This document shows, piece after piece, positions 1 to 8,660 of a stretch of 64,000 bases of DNA (positions within the stretch are counted from its first letter, which is position 1; every line of letters starts with the position of its first letter). Position numbers and translations under genes: made by a program. Where the stretch lies: NCBI GenBank assembly GCA_022711465.1, contig JAKLEZ010000007.1, forward strand, positions 215,624-279,623, read 5' to 3'. This DNA is from Planctomycetota bacterium. Lineage in GTDB: Bacteria; Planctomycetota; Phycisphaerae; UBA1845; PWPN01. The notes beneath the pieces are model-generated. The model worked only from the letters and a program-made list of their open reading frames with translations, made no database searches and was not told the DNA's origin.

Positions 1-886
1 AGCCCTTGAAGTAGGTCATATCGCGCCCGACGGTGGCCGCGAGCGAGCCGTTGAGGAAGTCCCACTGGCCGGTGACGCCGGCGGCGGCGGGGATCTTAGT
101 CGCGGTGGCTCCGCCGAGGGCGGCCACTTCGTCGTCGGTCATCTGGTAGTTGCGGACCTGGATGCTGCTGACGTAGCCGGCCTCGACCTCGAGGTCCTCG
201 TCGGTGAACACGAGGGTGGCCAGGTCTTCGGCCGGGTTTGCGCCGGCGCCATTGAGGGACATTCGTCCATCGAAGCCTTGCCCGCTTTGAGCGCCGACGA
301 GAGTGCCGTCAATGAATTTGCGATAGCCGTCGGTGGTGTTGGCGCAGTTGACGGAGAGCACGACCCGATACCACGTGTTGGGGCTGATGGTGCCCTGGTA
401 GTTGCCGCCGATGCCGATGCCGTTGGCGGTGTTGATGAAGAAGTCGCCGTCGTTGGTGTTGCAGTTGTTGGTCTGCAGGAGGCATCGCCATTTGGCGTCA
501 GACTCGGCCGGATAGAGGATGTCCATGATGACGGTGAACTCGTTGACATAGGTTCCGCCGCCGTTGGGTTGGGCTCCCGGGTAGATGGCATAGCCCATGT
601 TCCTGGTTCCCTTGGGGAAGCTCATGACCTTGGTGGGCTGGCCGCCGATGTCTGGAATCCCCAAGGACGTAGTGGTGCCGAACTTGGTTTCGCTCTCGAT
701 GTCGCGGGTATCGGCGGGCTTGATCCAGTAGGTTGCGTCGGTTCCGACGGTGGCCTTGAGGGTACCGTCGTCGAAGTCCCACTGACCGGTGATGGTTTGG
801 GCATTTGCTGCCCCCGCGGCGATGGCACCGAGTGCGCAGAGCGCGAAGCCACAGGCAACTGCTTTTGACGACCACTGCTTCCTCAT
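1..886 (-). CDS. LamG/concanavalin A-like repeat surface protein, C-terminus outside window
   Basis: Reading the minus strand from an ATG at 886 gives an uninterrupted frame of 295 codons that runs off the left edge of the window. The start is preceded by a strong AAGGAGG about 7 nt upstream. The first ~30 residues form a Sec-type signal peptide ending near 'GAANAQ'. The body looks like a LamG/jellyroll domain (motifs such as GQWDFDDGTLKATVG, NTWYRVVLSVN, RKFIDGTLVG, SIQVRNYQMTDDEVAALGG). The opening motif GQWDF..G.L.ATVG recurs near residue 272 (GQWDFLNGSLAATVG), so a second tandem copy begins just before the window edge. Such proteins are secreted or cell-surface and probably bind carbohydrate; the ligand is unknown. 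It is transcribed divergently from the phosphoesterase fusion. Confidence 0.8.
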   Translation of the reverse strand, partial: MRKQWSSKAVACGFALCALGAIAAGAANAQTITGQWDFDDGTLKATVGTDATYWIKPADTRDIESETKFGTTTSLGIPDIGGQPTKVMSFPKGTRNMGYAIYPGAQPNGGGTYVNEFTVIMDILYPAESDAKWRCLLQTNNCNTNDGDFFINTANGIGIGGNYQGTISPNTWYRVVLSVNCANTTDGYRKFIDGTLVGAQSGQGFDGRMSLNGAGANPAEDLATLVFTDEDLEVEAGYVSSIQVRNYQMTDDEVAALGGATATKIPAAAGVTGQWDFLNGSLAATVGRDMTYFKG

Positions 887-1436
887 ACGAACCTCCTTAC
901 TGACTAATCGCCCCGATATTCCCAACCGCCAGAAGTGCTCCTTCCCCTTTCCTCCGGACCGGTCGTTGATTCACGCTGGCCGGACCGGGCCCAGGTGTTT
1001 TCTGTCCTGGAGGGGGGCTCTTTCATATCGCCGGTGTCGGCTTCTCTCTCCCGTTCGTTGCGACGAACTACCGCTGTAGTCCGAGTAGCCGTTGTTCTCC
1101 CCGCGGGGGATTGAACGGTTCGCGCTCGGCACTGGTCAGAGGCACCCTTAAGGTGCTGATCGGCTCCGGTCGCTTCACTTGGGCCGAGCAGCGTGCGCAA
1201 GTTGCCACTGGGACCGTATTTATTCTCGCAGAATGCGACATTGGTGTCAACCTAAAAGATGGCCTCACTTTGCGTGGGGGGCTTCATTTGCATCCCTGGT
1301 CGAGGGCGATACACTGAGCGCGGCCGTTCGATCTTGTCATTGCGGCGCCCCTCGTGGAGGGGGAGTCTTATGGCCGCCGTTTCTTTCGCCTGGGCGTTTG
1401 GACGATTCAACCTGTCCGTTCGTACGGAGGTGCTCG
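887..1436. other. divergent intergenic region, 550 nt, no gene seen
   Basis: No convincing coding frame or RNA gene is visible between the divergent LamG and phosphoesterase genes. A plausible plus-strand promoter lies at 1288-1315 (TTGCAT, 16-nt spacer, TACACT), which would leave a leader of about 115 nt before the ATG at 1437. The rest shows no clear structure. Confidence 0.4.
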
Positions 1437-4172
1437 ATGAGGCGGTATAGCTTTGTCCTGGCTTGGCTGGTAGTTGCCCCGGTCTGGGCTGATTCCAGTC
1501 GCACGGTAACGCTGCAGCCTCCGGGTCGGGAGGAGTTTTGCCGGATGGAGCCTGGCGGGGTCAGTGTTCTGCCCAGCGGGCGGTATGTCACGCCGGCTGG
1601 AGTGGTGGTGCGAATCACGGCCGATCCGTTCGGGATGGCTCTTTCCCGGGATGGGAGCCGGGTGGTGGCGGTTCATGATCAGGTGTTGACCGTCCTGGAG
1701 GTGGCCCAGCCTGGGAGTGCCGTTCGGTATCCGAGTTACGATGGCAAGCTGGCCACTCCGTTCAAGAACGGGGCGTTCATGGGGGTGCAGGTGACGAGGG
1801 ACAGCCGGCTGGCGTATCTGAGCGGGGGCAATGACGGATCGATTGTCGTTTTTGACCTGGTGGCCGGCAAGCGTCTGGATGCCATCACGCTCAATGGCGT
1901 GTTCGACGGTCGCGCGTACGAAGACAGTCTCACCGGCGACATGGTCCTGAGTGACGATGGCCGCAGGCTGTTCGTGCTGGACCAGTTCAATTTCCGGTTG
2001 GTGGTGGTGGATCTGGAGGAGAGGCGGGTGATCGCATCGGTCAAGGTTGGCCGGTTTCCCTTTGGCTTGGGGGTGAGTCCGGACGAATCCATGGCTTACG
2101 TGGCCAACGTGGGCATTTTCGACTATCCGCTCGTGCCGGGGGTGACGGACAGGAATGTGGAGCAGGTTGGGCTGGCCTTTCCGCCCTATGGTGTGCCCTC
2201 GAAGGAAGCGGAGGAAGGCAAGGAGATTGACGGGAAGAGGATTCCTGGGCTTGGCAGTCCGCGGGTTGCGGAGGCGGTGTCGGTCTGGTCGGTCGATCTG
2301 AAGACGAGCCAGGTGGTGGCCAAGATCAAGACCGGCTACCAGATGGGCGAGCGTGTTCAGGGGCTGGAGATCATGGGCGGATCGAGTCCGAATTCGATCG
2401 CGGCCGGTCGGCGGTTTATTTACGTCACGAATGCGACGAACGACAACATTTCGGTGATCGAAGCGGGCAGTCAGCGGATCGCGGCGCACATCAAGCTGGA
2501 TGTGGATCCGAAGATCGACCGGTATCGGGGGCTGATCCCGTTTGGGCTGGCGTTGAGTCCGGATGAGGCCCGGCTGTATGTGGCGTTGAGTGGACTGAAT
2601 GCCGTTGGGGTCATCGACACCGGGAGTCGCAAGGTCCTGGGCTACATTCCGACGGGGTGGTTCCCGACCAAGCTGGCGGTGTTTCCGGACGGCAAGCGTC
2701 TGTGCGTGGTGACGGCGCGAGGGCATGGTGCGGGCCCGAACGGGGGTAAGGGGTTCAAAGCTCCGGTTCAGGGGACGTACGTGGGTGACATCATGCTGGG
2801 CACGTGCGAGTTCATTGCGGTGCCTGGCGCCGAGCAGCTGGCCAAGTACACCCGCCAGGTGGTTGGCAACACCTTCGAGGAGGTGCCGGTCGTGGACAAC
2901 GGCAGGAACCCGCTGCCGGCCGCTCCGGGGCTGAGGAAGAGTCCGATTCGCCACATCGTGTACATCACGAAGGAGAACCGCACCTATGACGAGGTTTTTG
3001 GCCAGGTGAAGGGTGGGAATGGCGATCCGACGCTGGCCCGCTATGGAGCTGAGGTGAGCTTCAGCAGTCGGGACACGAGGTGGCCCAAGCGGACGGTCGA
3101 GCTGGCCACGGTGATGCCTAACCATCTCAAGATCGCCCGCGAGTTCGCGATGAGCGACAACTTCTACTGTGATTCGGACGCATCGGTTCACGGTCACCGC
3201 TGGATGGTGGGGACGTATCCGAACGAGTGGGTGGAGGCCAATGCCGCGACCCGCAAGGACGAGCGGATTTTCAGCAGTGCCCCGGGGCGGCGGTATGTGG
3301 CCGGTTCGGCGGGGGCGGTCTATCCGGAGGACTACAACGAAGTGGGTGGGCTGTGGGAGCAGCTCGATCGGCACGGAGTGGACTTTTACAACTTTGGCGA
3401 AGGATTCGAGTTTTCGGGCACGGAGGAGGGGCCTGAGCATCAATTCACCGGCATTCGGATGAAGGTTGTCTTTCCGATGCCCAAGGCGTTGTTCGATCGC
3501 ACCTCGCGCATTTACGCGACGTACAACACGAGTGTTCCGGACCAGTTTCGCATCGAGATGTTCGAGCAGGAACTGGGCGAGAAGTGGCTGAGCAAGAAGG
3601 CGCCGTTCCCGCAGATGATCACGATGATCGTTCCGAATGACCATTCGGCGGGGGAGCGGCCGGATGCGGGATATCCGTTCAAGGAATCGTACATGGCGGA
3701 CAACGACCTGGCGGTGGGCCGGGTTCTGCACGTGCTGTCGCGGACGCCGTGGTGGAAGGACATGCTGGTGATCATCACCGAGGATGACGCCCAGGACGGT
3801 CGGGACCACGTGGATGCCCATCGGTCGCTGCTCATGATGGTCGGGCCGTATGTCAAACGGGGGTACATTTCGCACACTCACGCGAACTTTGGGGCGATTC
3901 TCAAGACGGTGTACCACATTCTGGACTTGCCGCCGGTGAACCAGTTTGATGCCGCCGCCTCGCTGCCCCAGGATTTCTTCACGGACCAGCCCGATTTTCG
4001 TCCGTACGATGTGGAGAAGGTGGATCCGCGGGTTTTCGACCCGTCACTGGCCCTGAAGCGCTACGATCGCACCTTTGACTGGCGGAAGCTGGAGGGTGGG
4101 CCGCTGCTGGATGACGATGATGATTTCCGGGAGAGCCATAAGGAGCAAGGGCGGGAAGGAAGTGAGAAGTGA
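1437..4172 (+). CDS. YncE-like beta-propeller fused to AcpA-type phosphoesterase
   Basis: A 911-residue secreted protein. The ATG at 1437 is chosen because GGAGG lies 6 nt upstream and the product then starts with a signal peptide (MRRYSFVLAWLVVAPVWA); the open frame extends further 5' but without signal-like sequence. Residues ~40-480 carry repeats of the YVTN/YncE propeller type (VSPDESMAYVANVG, LSPDEARLYVALSG). Residues ~505-880 match the phosphoesterase (phospholipase C/acid phosphatase) family: ITKENRTYDEVFG near 510, IVPNDHSAG near 733 and TEDDAQDGRDHVDAHRS near 780 hold the metal-binding Asn, Asp and His residues. The C-terminus is very acidic. Family knowledge suggests a periplasmic or exported phosphatase/phospholipase; the substrate is not evident. 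It appears monocistronic. Confidence 0.87.
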   Translation: MRRYSFVLAWLVVAPVWADSSRTVTLQPPGREEFCRMEPGGVSVLPSGRYVTPAGVVVRITADPFGMALSRDGSRVVAVHDQVLTVLEVAQPGSAVRYPSYDGKLATPFKNGAFMGVQVTRDSRLAYLSGGNDGSIVVFDLVAGKRLDAITLNGVFDGRAYEDSLTGDMVLSDDGRRLFVLDQFNFRLVVVDLEERRVIASVKVGRFPFGLGVSPDESMAYVANVGIFDYPLVPGVTDRNVEQVGLAFPPYGVPSKEAEEGKEIDGKRIPGLGSPRVAEAVSVWSVDLKTSQVVAKIKTGYQMGERVQGLEIMGGSSPNSIAAGRRFIYVTNATNDNISVIEAGSQRIAAHIKLDVDPKIDRYRGLIPFGLALSPDEARLYVALSGLNAVGVIDTGSRKVLGYIPTGWFPTKLAVFPDGKRLCVVTARGHGAGPNGGKGFKAPVQGTYVGDIMLGTCEFIAVPGAEQLAKYTRQVVGNTFEEVPVVDNGRNPLPAAPGLRKSPIRHIVYITKENRTYDEVFGQVKGGNGDPTLARYGAEVSFSSRDTRWPKRTVELATVMPNHLKIAREFAMSDNFYCDSDASVHGHRWMVGTYPNEWVEANAATRKDERIFSSAPGRRYVAGSAGAVYPEDYNEVGGLWEQLDRHGVDFYNFGEGFEFSGTEEGPEHQFTGIRMKVVFPMPKALFDRTSRIYATYNTSVPDQFRIEMFEQELGEKWLSKKAPFPQMITMIVPNDHSAGERPDAGYPFKESYMADNDLAVGRVLHVLSRTPWWKDMLVIITEDDAQDGRDHVDAHRSLLMMVGPYVKRGYISHTHANFGAILKTVYHILDLPPVNQFDAAASLPQDFFTDQPDFRPYDVEKVDPRVFDPSLALKRYDRTFDWRKLEGGPLLDDDDDFRESHKEQGREGSEK

Positions 4173-4214
4173 GGGGTGAGAAGTGAGAGCCGAGAAGTGA
4201 GAAGTGGGCAGTGA
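4160..4214. repeat. degenerate direct repeat, unit GAGAAGTGAG
   Basis: Around the stop codon of the phosphoesterase fusion the unit GAGAAGTG/GTGAG occurs about four times in ~50 nt, with small interruptions (GGGT, AGCC). The array overlaps the last codons (EGSEK) and the stop. It looks like a simple-sequence expansion rather than an insertion sequence. Confidence 0.6.
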
Positions 4215-4482
4215 GACCGGGGGAGGGGGTGTACTATGGGTGGATGGTGGGGCAGGTCGGCGGCGTTCGTCGCCAGCGAGTCATGGGGCGACTGTCGGAA
4301 TGCCCATCGGTCTCATCACTTTGCAGTCTCACTTCTTCGGCGTTGCGATCAGCGGCGTTGAGGTATAGGATGGTTGGCTCTGGATGGCGGCGCACGTCGC
4401 CGGGGAGTACCGGACGCACCTGACGTGCCCCCTTGACAGCCCCTTTTGGTGGTCCACATCGGCATCACCGTGGAGGAGACAC
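4173..4482. other. intergenic region with short GAGAAGTG repeats and promoter-like elements
   Basis: The first ~45 nt continue a degenerate direct repeat that begins inside the upstream gene. Further on are a 7-bp inverted repeat (4392-4398 and 4422-4428) and a consensus TTGACA at 4433-4438, listed separately. No coding frame is supported. Confidence 0.4.
4392..4461 (+). promoter_or_regulatory. candidate promoter/operator of the Gfo/Idh/MocA-isomerase operon
   Basis: GCACGTC (4392-4398) and GACGTGC (4422-4428) form a perfect 7-bp inverted repeat with a 23-nt spacer. A perfect TTGACA follows at 4433-4438, but the -10 position 17 nt later (ACATCG at 4456-4461) is poor. The Shine-Dalgarno of the downstream gene is at 4472-4478. 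The arrangement would suit an activator or repressor site; this is inference. Confidence 0.35.
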
Positions 4483-5703
4483 ATGTCGGCGAAGAAGAAA
4501 GCAGGGAGACTGGCTCGTCGGGATTTACTGGCGGGAGCAGCGGCTGCGGCGGCGGTGAGCATTGTCAGGCCGTCTTCGGTGCGGGGATCGGGGGCCAACT
4601 CGGCGGTGGAGATCGCGTTGCTTGGTTGCGGCGGGCGGGGCTCGTGGCTGGGCGGGCTGTTTGCCAAGCACGGCGGCTACAAGTGGGTGGCGTGTGCCGA
4701 CTACTACCAGGACCATGCTGACAGTTTTGGGGAAGCCTGGAAGATCCCGGCGGACAAGCGGTTCACGGCGCTGTCGGGCTACAAGAAGATGCTTGACGTC
4801 AAGTGCGACGCGGTGATTGTTCAGACTCCGCCGTACTTTCACCCGATTCACGCGGCGGCGGCGGTCGATGCCGGCAAGCACGTCTACGTGGCCAAGCCCA
4901 TCGCCGTGGATGCTCCGGGCTGCCTGAGCATTGGCGATTCGGGCAAGAGAGCCACGGAGAAGAAGCTGGTTTTCCTGGTCGACTTCCAGACCCGAGCCAA
5001 CGAGTACTATCGGGAGGCGGTCAAGCGTGTGCATCGCGGGGACATCGGCAAGCTGGTGACCGGCTGGGCGATGTATCCCTGGGGGGTGGGTCACTTCCCG
5101 GGGCCTGGGACGCCGGACGACAGGCTCCGCCGGTGGTACTGCATCCGCGAGCTGTCCGGGGATTTCATTGTCGAGCAGAACGTGCACACGCTGGACGTGG
5201 CGACATGGATTCTGAACGCCGATCCGATCAAGGCCATGGGTGTCGGGGGCAGCAGGGGATTGCGGGCCTACGGCAACATCATGGACTACTTCAACATCCA
5301 TTTCTGGTTCCCGAATGACTTCGTGCTCAGCTTTGTGGGCAACCAGTGCACGCCGGGTGCCCCGACGGAGATTCCGTGCCGGGTGTACGGTTCGAAGGGC
5401 ACGATCGACACCGACTACTACACGCACGTGAACATCGATGGCATGCCCGAGTGCGTCTACAAGGGCAGCAAGTGGGAGCATGGGGCCCTGTATACGACCG
5501 GGGCGGAGGTCAACATCAAGGAGTTCCACGAGGCGATCACCAAAGGCGAGGTCAGCAACCCGACCGTCGCCCCGTCGGTGCGGAGCAATCTGACCGCCGT
5601 TCTTGGCCGGATCGCCGGGTACAAGGGGGGGATGGTGACCTGGGACGAGATGATCAAGGCAAACGAGAGACTGGAGCCGGACTTGAAGGGGCTCAAAGCG
5701 TAG
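4483..5703 (+). CDS. Gfo/Idh/MocA family oxidoreductase with Tat signal
   Basis: A 406-residue NAD(P)-dependent oxidoreductase. The start at 4483 follows GGAGGAG at 4472-4478 and gives an N-terminus with a twin-arginine signal (LARRDLLAGAAAAAAVS), so it is predicted to be exported folded with its cofactor. A Rossmann fold follows (LLGCGGRGSW near residue 46). The usual Glu-Lys-Pro motif reads VYVAKPIAV near residue 131: the Lys is kept and the Glu replaced by Ala. The C-terminal half has the family's beta-sheet domain (RVYGSKGTIDTDYY). Family members oxidise or epimerise sugars and inositols. The next gene, 70 nt downstream, is a sugar-phosphate isomerase-like TIM barrel, a common partner in planctomycete sugar catabolism. 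The substrate cannot be named. Confidence 0.88.
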   Translation: MSAKKKAGRLARRDLLAGAAAAAAVSIVRPSSVRGSGANSAVEIALLGCGGRGSWLGGLFAKHGGYKWVACADYYQDHADSFGEAWKIPADKRFTALSGYKKMLDVKCDAVIVQTPPYFHPIHAAAAVDAGKHVYVAKPIAVDAPGCLSIGDSGKRATEKKLVFLVDFQTRANEYYREAVKRVHRGDIGKLVTGWAMYPWGVGHFPGPGTPDDRLRRWYCIRELSGDFIVEQNVHTLDVATWILNADPIKAMGVGGSRGLRAYGNIMDYFNIHFWFPNDFVLSFVGNQCTPGAPTEIPCRVYGSKGTIDTDYYTHVNIDGMPECVYKGSKWEHGALYTTGAEVNIKEFHEAITKGEVSNPTVAPSVRSNLTAVLGRIAGYKGGMVTWDEMIKANERLEPDLKGLKA

Positions 5704-5773
5704 GTTCGTGGTTCATGGCGAAGGTTCGAATGGGGTTGGTGCAGTGTGATGTGGCAGAACGGAGGATATCCGT

Positions 5774-6622
5774 ATGATCGAGCTCGGTATGCACGTGGAC
5801 AACTGGCGCCATCAGGATGCACCGTTGAAGGTGCCGTGCGAGTTCGCCAAGAATCACGGGATGAAGTACATCGAGCTGGGCTCGGTGAACGGGGACTATT
5901 TTGTTCAGAGTCTGGGCTACAACCCGCACGTGCCGCTGCACACAGATCCGCTGCGGCTCAAGGCGTACCTCGACTCGATGGGGCTCAAGGTCTCGCAGAT
6001 TGACGCGGCGTATCCGATCTCGTTTCCCGACGGCCAGTATCGGGGGATTCCGTACACGATCGAGTCGATCAAGTTCGCCCGGGCGGTCGGTGCTCCTTAC
6101 GTGGATACGACGGATGGGGCGACCAAGCCTGCGGGATACACCGACGAGGAGGTCATGGTTCTGATCAAGCAGTATTACCGGGTCATCCTGGAGTGGGCGG
6201 AGAGCCACGACATCATCATCAACGTCGAGCCGCACGGTCCTTACACGACGAATCCGGACACGATGGAGCGGATCCTGTCGATGTTCGACTCGAAGTACCT
6301 GCGGATGAATTTCGATACCGGCAACACGTTCATTGCCGGCAACGATCCGGTGAAGTTCCTGGAGCGATTCAAGCACAAAGTGACGCACCTGCACATCAAA
6401 GACGTCAGCGCGTCGCTGGCCAAGGCTTGCCGGGGGGAGGAGACGGGCATCTCGACGTCGGTTGTGGCGATTGGCGAAGGGGTCAATGCGGACAACATCG
6501 CTGGCTGCATTGAAGTTCTCAAAAAGATGAAGTGGAGTGGGGTGTTGTCCATCGAGTGCGAGGCGGCTCCGGGCAAGGTCGAGCAAGGGCTCGCGTGGTT
6601 GCGGAAGGAGCTGGCCAGGTGA
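5774..6622 (+). CDS. sugar phosphate isomerase/epimerase (AP endonuclease 2-type TIM barrel)
   Basis: A 282-residue cytoplasmic TIM-barrel protein; ATG at 5774 with GGAGGA at 5761-5766. Metal-binding acidic and His residues typical of the xylose isomerase-like TIM-barrel family are visible: YIELGS near residue 35, DTTDGA near 114, VEPHGPY near 152, NFDTGN near 179, HLHIKD near 208 and SIECEA near 262. Full length, no signal peptide. It follows the Gfo/Idh/MocA gene on the same strand and probably shares its transcript. Expected role is isomerisation or epimerisation of a keto-sugar or inositol derivative made by the oxidoreductase; this is inference from pairing. Confidence 0.87.
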   Translation: MIELGMHVDNWRHQDAPLKVPCEFAKNHGMKYIELGSVNGDYFVQSLGYNPHVPLHTDPLRLKAYLDSMGLKVSQIDAAYPISFPDGQYRGIPYTIESIKFARAVGAPYVDTTDGATKPAGYTDEEVMVLIKQYYRVILEWAESHDIIINVEPHGPYTTNPDTMERILSMFDSKYLRMNFDTGNTFIAGNDPVKFLERFKHKVTHLHIKDVSASLAKACRGEETGISTSVVAIGEGVNADNIAGCIEVLKKMKWSGVLSIECEAAPGKVEQGLAWLRKELAR

Positions 6623-6747
6623 GCGTGACCGGATCGGCGGAGGGTCAGCTTCTTTCGTCGACTTCCACCAAGCGGAGCGGGGGCCGAACGGTTGTTCGGC
6701 TTGTTCGGGCGCGTTCATTGGAGTGGGCGCTTCGTGGGAGACTTGTC

Positions 6748-6870
6748 ATGTCACGTCGCAGGAGTACTGGCAGAGTAGGGCGTCGCGAGCTCATGGCCGC
6801 CGGGGCGGTGACTGGGGGCTGCCTGGCGGCGGCGCCGGAGGGCGCATCCTGCTGCAGGCGGGCTCGGTGA
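6748..6870 (+). pseudogene. truncated Tat-signal N-terminus, frame lost after ~30 codons
   Basis: An ATG at 6748, with GGGAG at 6735-6739, opens a frame beginning MSRRRSTGRVGRRELMAAG and continuing through a hydrophobic stretch to CLAAAPEG, a good twin-arginine signal with an AxA-type cleavage site. The same frame then degenerates and stops at 6870. From about 6825 the meaningful reading frame is another one (next feature). Position and style fit a third exported gene of the upstream sugar operon whose body has been lost, or a signal meant to be joined by a -1 shift at the GGC-rich run 6825-6833. Confidence 0.5.
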
Positions 6871-7553
6871 CGGTGACGGGCCTGATCTCCGCAAGGGGTG
6901 GTGGCGGAGAAGGGGGCGGCGGCGGTGGAATCGTGGCGGTTTACATGACTGCATGCGGCGGCGTCATTAGTCCTAGTATCGACGTGATTGGCGGACCCGA
7001 TCCCGACGAGGACGGAGAGGCCACCAAGGGCGGTGACGGCACTGCAGGCCTCTGGACGAACAGCATCGAAATCACAAGTGAGCCCGCCGGGCGCGAGTTC
7101 TACATCGGGCAGCCAGTGACCTCGCAGGTGGAAGCGACTTCCACACAAGGAGAGCTTCGCTTCCAGTGGCGCAAGGACGGCCACGATCTCGCCGAGAATC
7201 CGCCGCATCTAGTGGGTACACAGACAGCGGTGTTGCACGTCGATGCGGCGACGGCGGCCGATGCAGGCGCCTATGACGTGGTACTGGAGAACGACTGCGG
7301 GACGCTCCTCACCGGCGTGGTCGAGCTGAAGGTCAGGTACCTGCCGGCCGACTTCGACCGCGACGGCGACGTAGACGGCGACGATCGGAGTATTCTCGAG
7401 GCCTGCGTGTCCGGGCCCGCTACTTCCCTGGCCGCAGGCTGCGGGGGCAGAGAACTGGACGGTGACGGAGATATCGACCAGTCCGATTTCGGCGTTTTCC
7501 AGCGATGCTGGAGCGGAGCGAACCAAGCCGTTGATCCGAGTTGTGTGGATTGA
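6825..7553 (+). pseudogene. C-terminal fragment: Gly-rich, Ig-like and dockerin-like surface protein
   Basis: About 242 codons with no credible start of their own. The fragment opens in a glycine-rich repeat (GGGAGGRILLQAG, SVTVTGLISARGGGG) typical of exported beta-helical planctomycete surface proteins. An immunoglobulin-like domain follows (RFQWRKDGHDL, AADAGAYDVVLEND). The end is a dockerin-like pair of Asp-rich loops (DFDRDGDVDGDDRSILEACVSGP and DGDGDIDQSDFGVFQRCW, each kept in frame). It is out of frame with the Tat signal immediately upstream, and the codons 5' of 6825 do not look like surface protein. Either a recombination or assembly junction, or a one-base frameshift, separates it from its N-terminus. 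Confidence 0.6.
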
Positions 7554-7624
7554 CGGCGGTGTAGGCGTGATGGGTTCGTTGCGGAGACCCGTGAGCCCGG
7601 TTCGGACGAGGCGGAGTCGGGGGC

Positions 7625-7900
7625 TCAGAACTTGTTGCGTTGTTCCGCGCTGGCGAGGTAGGCCTGTCGCGCGTGGGCGTACTCTTCGGCGGTGATGGGC
7701 GGGGCGGCATCGGGCGGGTTTTCCTGACTGGCGACCTCGAAGATGCGTCTGAGGAATGGGATGCACCATCCGCATCCGGTGCCTGCGCCCAGGCACTCCG
7801 ACAACTGGCTCGGGCGGCTGAGCTGGTGTCGGCGAGCGAAGTGCCACAGCTTGCGGTAGGGGACGTCGTAGCAGTAGCAGATCTTGTCGTCGGGCTTCAT
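7625..7900 (-). CDS. small BFD-like [2Fe-2S]-binding protein
   Basis: A 91-residue protein with the BFD-like cysteine pattern: Cys8-x-Cys10 and Cys43-x2-Cys46, plus Cys36 between them, predicted to hold a [2Fe-2S] cluster. Family members include bacterioferritin-associated ferredoxin and domains of nitrite reductase and NifU-type proteins; here the domain stands alone, with a short charged tail. There is no Shine-Dalgarno before the ATG; instead TATAAT (7907-7912) sits 6 nt upstream, suggesting a leaderless transcript. Likely role: electron transfer or iron mobilisation, partner unknown since no bacterioferritin gene is nearby. Confidence 0.8.
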   Translation of the reverse strand: MKPDDKICYCYDVPYRKLWHFARRHQLSRPSQLSECLGAGTGCGWCIPFLRRIFEVASQENPPDAAPPITAEEYAHARQAYLASAEQRNKF

Positions 7901-7906
7901 AGGCGT

Positions 7907-7912
7907 ATTATA
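7907..7912 (-). promoter_or_regulatory. -10 box of BFD-like gene, leaderless layout
   Basis: On the minus strand TATAAT is followed by 6 nt and the ATG at 7900. A transcript started at the usual distance would begin at the start codon. The -35 region is weak. Confidence 0.5.
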
Positions 7913-8005
7913 AGCCGGCTGCTCAAGCGAATCTGCGTGGCGTTCCGATAATTATGGATGGCTATTGAGCGAACCCCAACCATGCATGAACAAGGATGTT
8001 CAGGA

Positions 8006-8260
8006 ATGAGCGTTGGTCTTGACACGCCCTCCCGGCCGAAGATGTCCAGGCATCTCTCGGAGACTCAAGTCCTTGCTTTGGCGAGGACTTACGATACTGC
8101 GTGCTCCCCTATCTGGATCGAGGACATGAGTGGGGCGTGCGTATACCAGAACGTCTGTGCGGAGACGGGCGACTGGCCGTCCGAGGCTCCGTTAGCCTGC
8201 TTTGAGGTCTTCGATCACCTTGGTCGGGTGGTGGCGCGTCTGGGCACGGTTCACAACTGA
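8006..8260 (+). CDS. small PAS-like hypothetical protein
   Basis: An 84-residue protein starting at ATG 8006, with AAGGA at 7992-7996; in-frame ATGs at 7958 and 7982 are alternatives. The segment ALARTYDTACSPIWIEDMSG..VYQN resembles the N-terminal half of a PAS sensor fold, and the last third (CFEVFDHLGRVVARLGTVHN) resembles a closing PAS strand. It is too short for a full PAS domain with an output module and has no transmembrane segment. Possible role is ligand or partner sensing; weakly supported. It lies upstream of the CheX-like gene but 400 nt away. Confidence 0.5.
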   Translation: MSVGLDTPSRPKMSRHLSETQVLALARTYDTACSPIWIEDMSGACVYQNVCAETGDWPSEAPLACFEVFDHLGRVVARLGTVHN

Positions 8261-8660
8261 CTCGAACACATCGTCTGGTCACTTCAGGGAAGGCGCCGGT
8301 TTGGGCCCCGGGTACGGGTGCGTCTTGGGTGGCGGTATCCCGTCTGGTGGTTGGGGTTCGTGGCGACGCATGAATGGGTGAGGTGGGCGAGCCCTTGCGG
8401 AGGGGGAGGTATGACGTCCTATAACCGCAGGTCTTCACAAGCCCAGCGTCGAGCAGGTTCAGGGACGCGGCGGGTTGGAGATCGGAGGGCGCAAGTGGGT
8501 TGGGGCGAGTAGTCAGGAGTCGATTCAAACGAGCCGATAAACGGTGTGTCGGGTCCGGATGATCATCTCAGTGGTCCGGTGTGGTCTTGGGGTCGTTTGA
8601 ACGTCTGCGTGCGATCGGGTCAGGTCGCGGGGTACTCGGAACGGAGAAGGCAGGTATTGC
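8261..8660. other. 400-nt intergenic region
   Basis: No recognisable gene. It contains one short Arg-rich frame with a Shine-Dalgarno (8411-8512, listed separately). No tRNA-like or terminator structure was seen. Confidence 0.3.
8411..8512 (+). CDS. possible 33-residue Arg-rich peptide
   Basis: GGAGG at 8399-8403 lies 7 nt before an ATG opening a 33-codon frame rich in Arg, Ser and Gln (MTSYNRRSSQAQRRAG and on). Nothing in its sequence is recognised, and codon composition gives no strong support. It could be a chance frame in a GC-rich spacer. Confidence 0.2.
   Translation: MTSYNRRSSQAQRRAGSGTRRVGDRRAQVGWGE

Noticed and set aside
1407..3917. 836-codon open frame antisense to the phosphoesterase fusion
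   Set aside because: It mirrors the codon pattern of the real gene; its product is Arg/His/Pro-rich with no domain and no ribosome site.
5721..5745. GGTTCGAAT resembling a tRNA T-loop
   Set aside because: No acceptor, D or anticodon arms can be folded around it; it lies in the short spacer between two genes.
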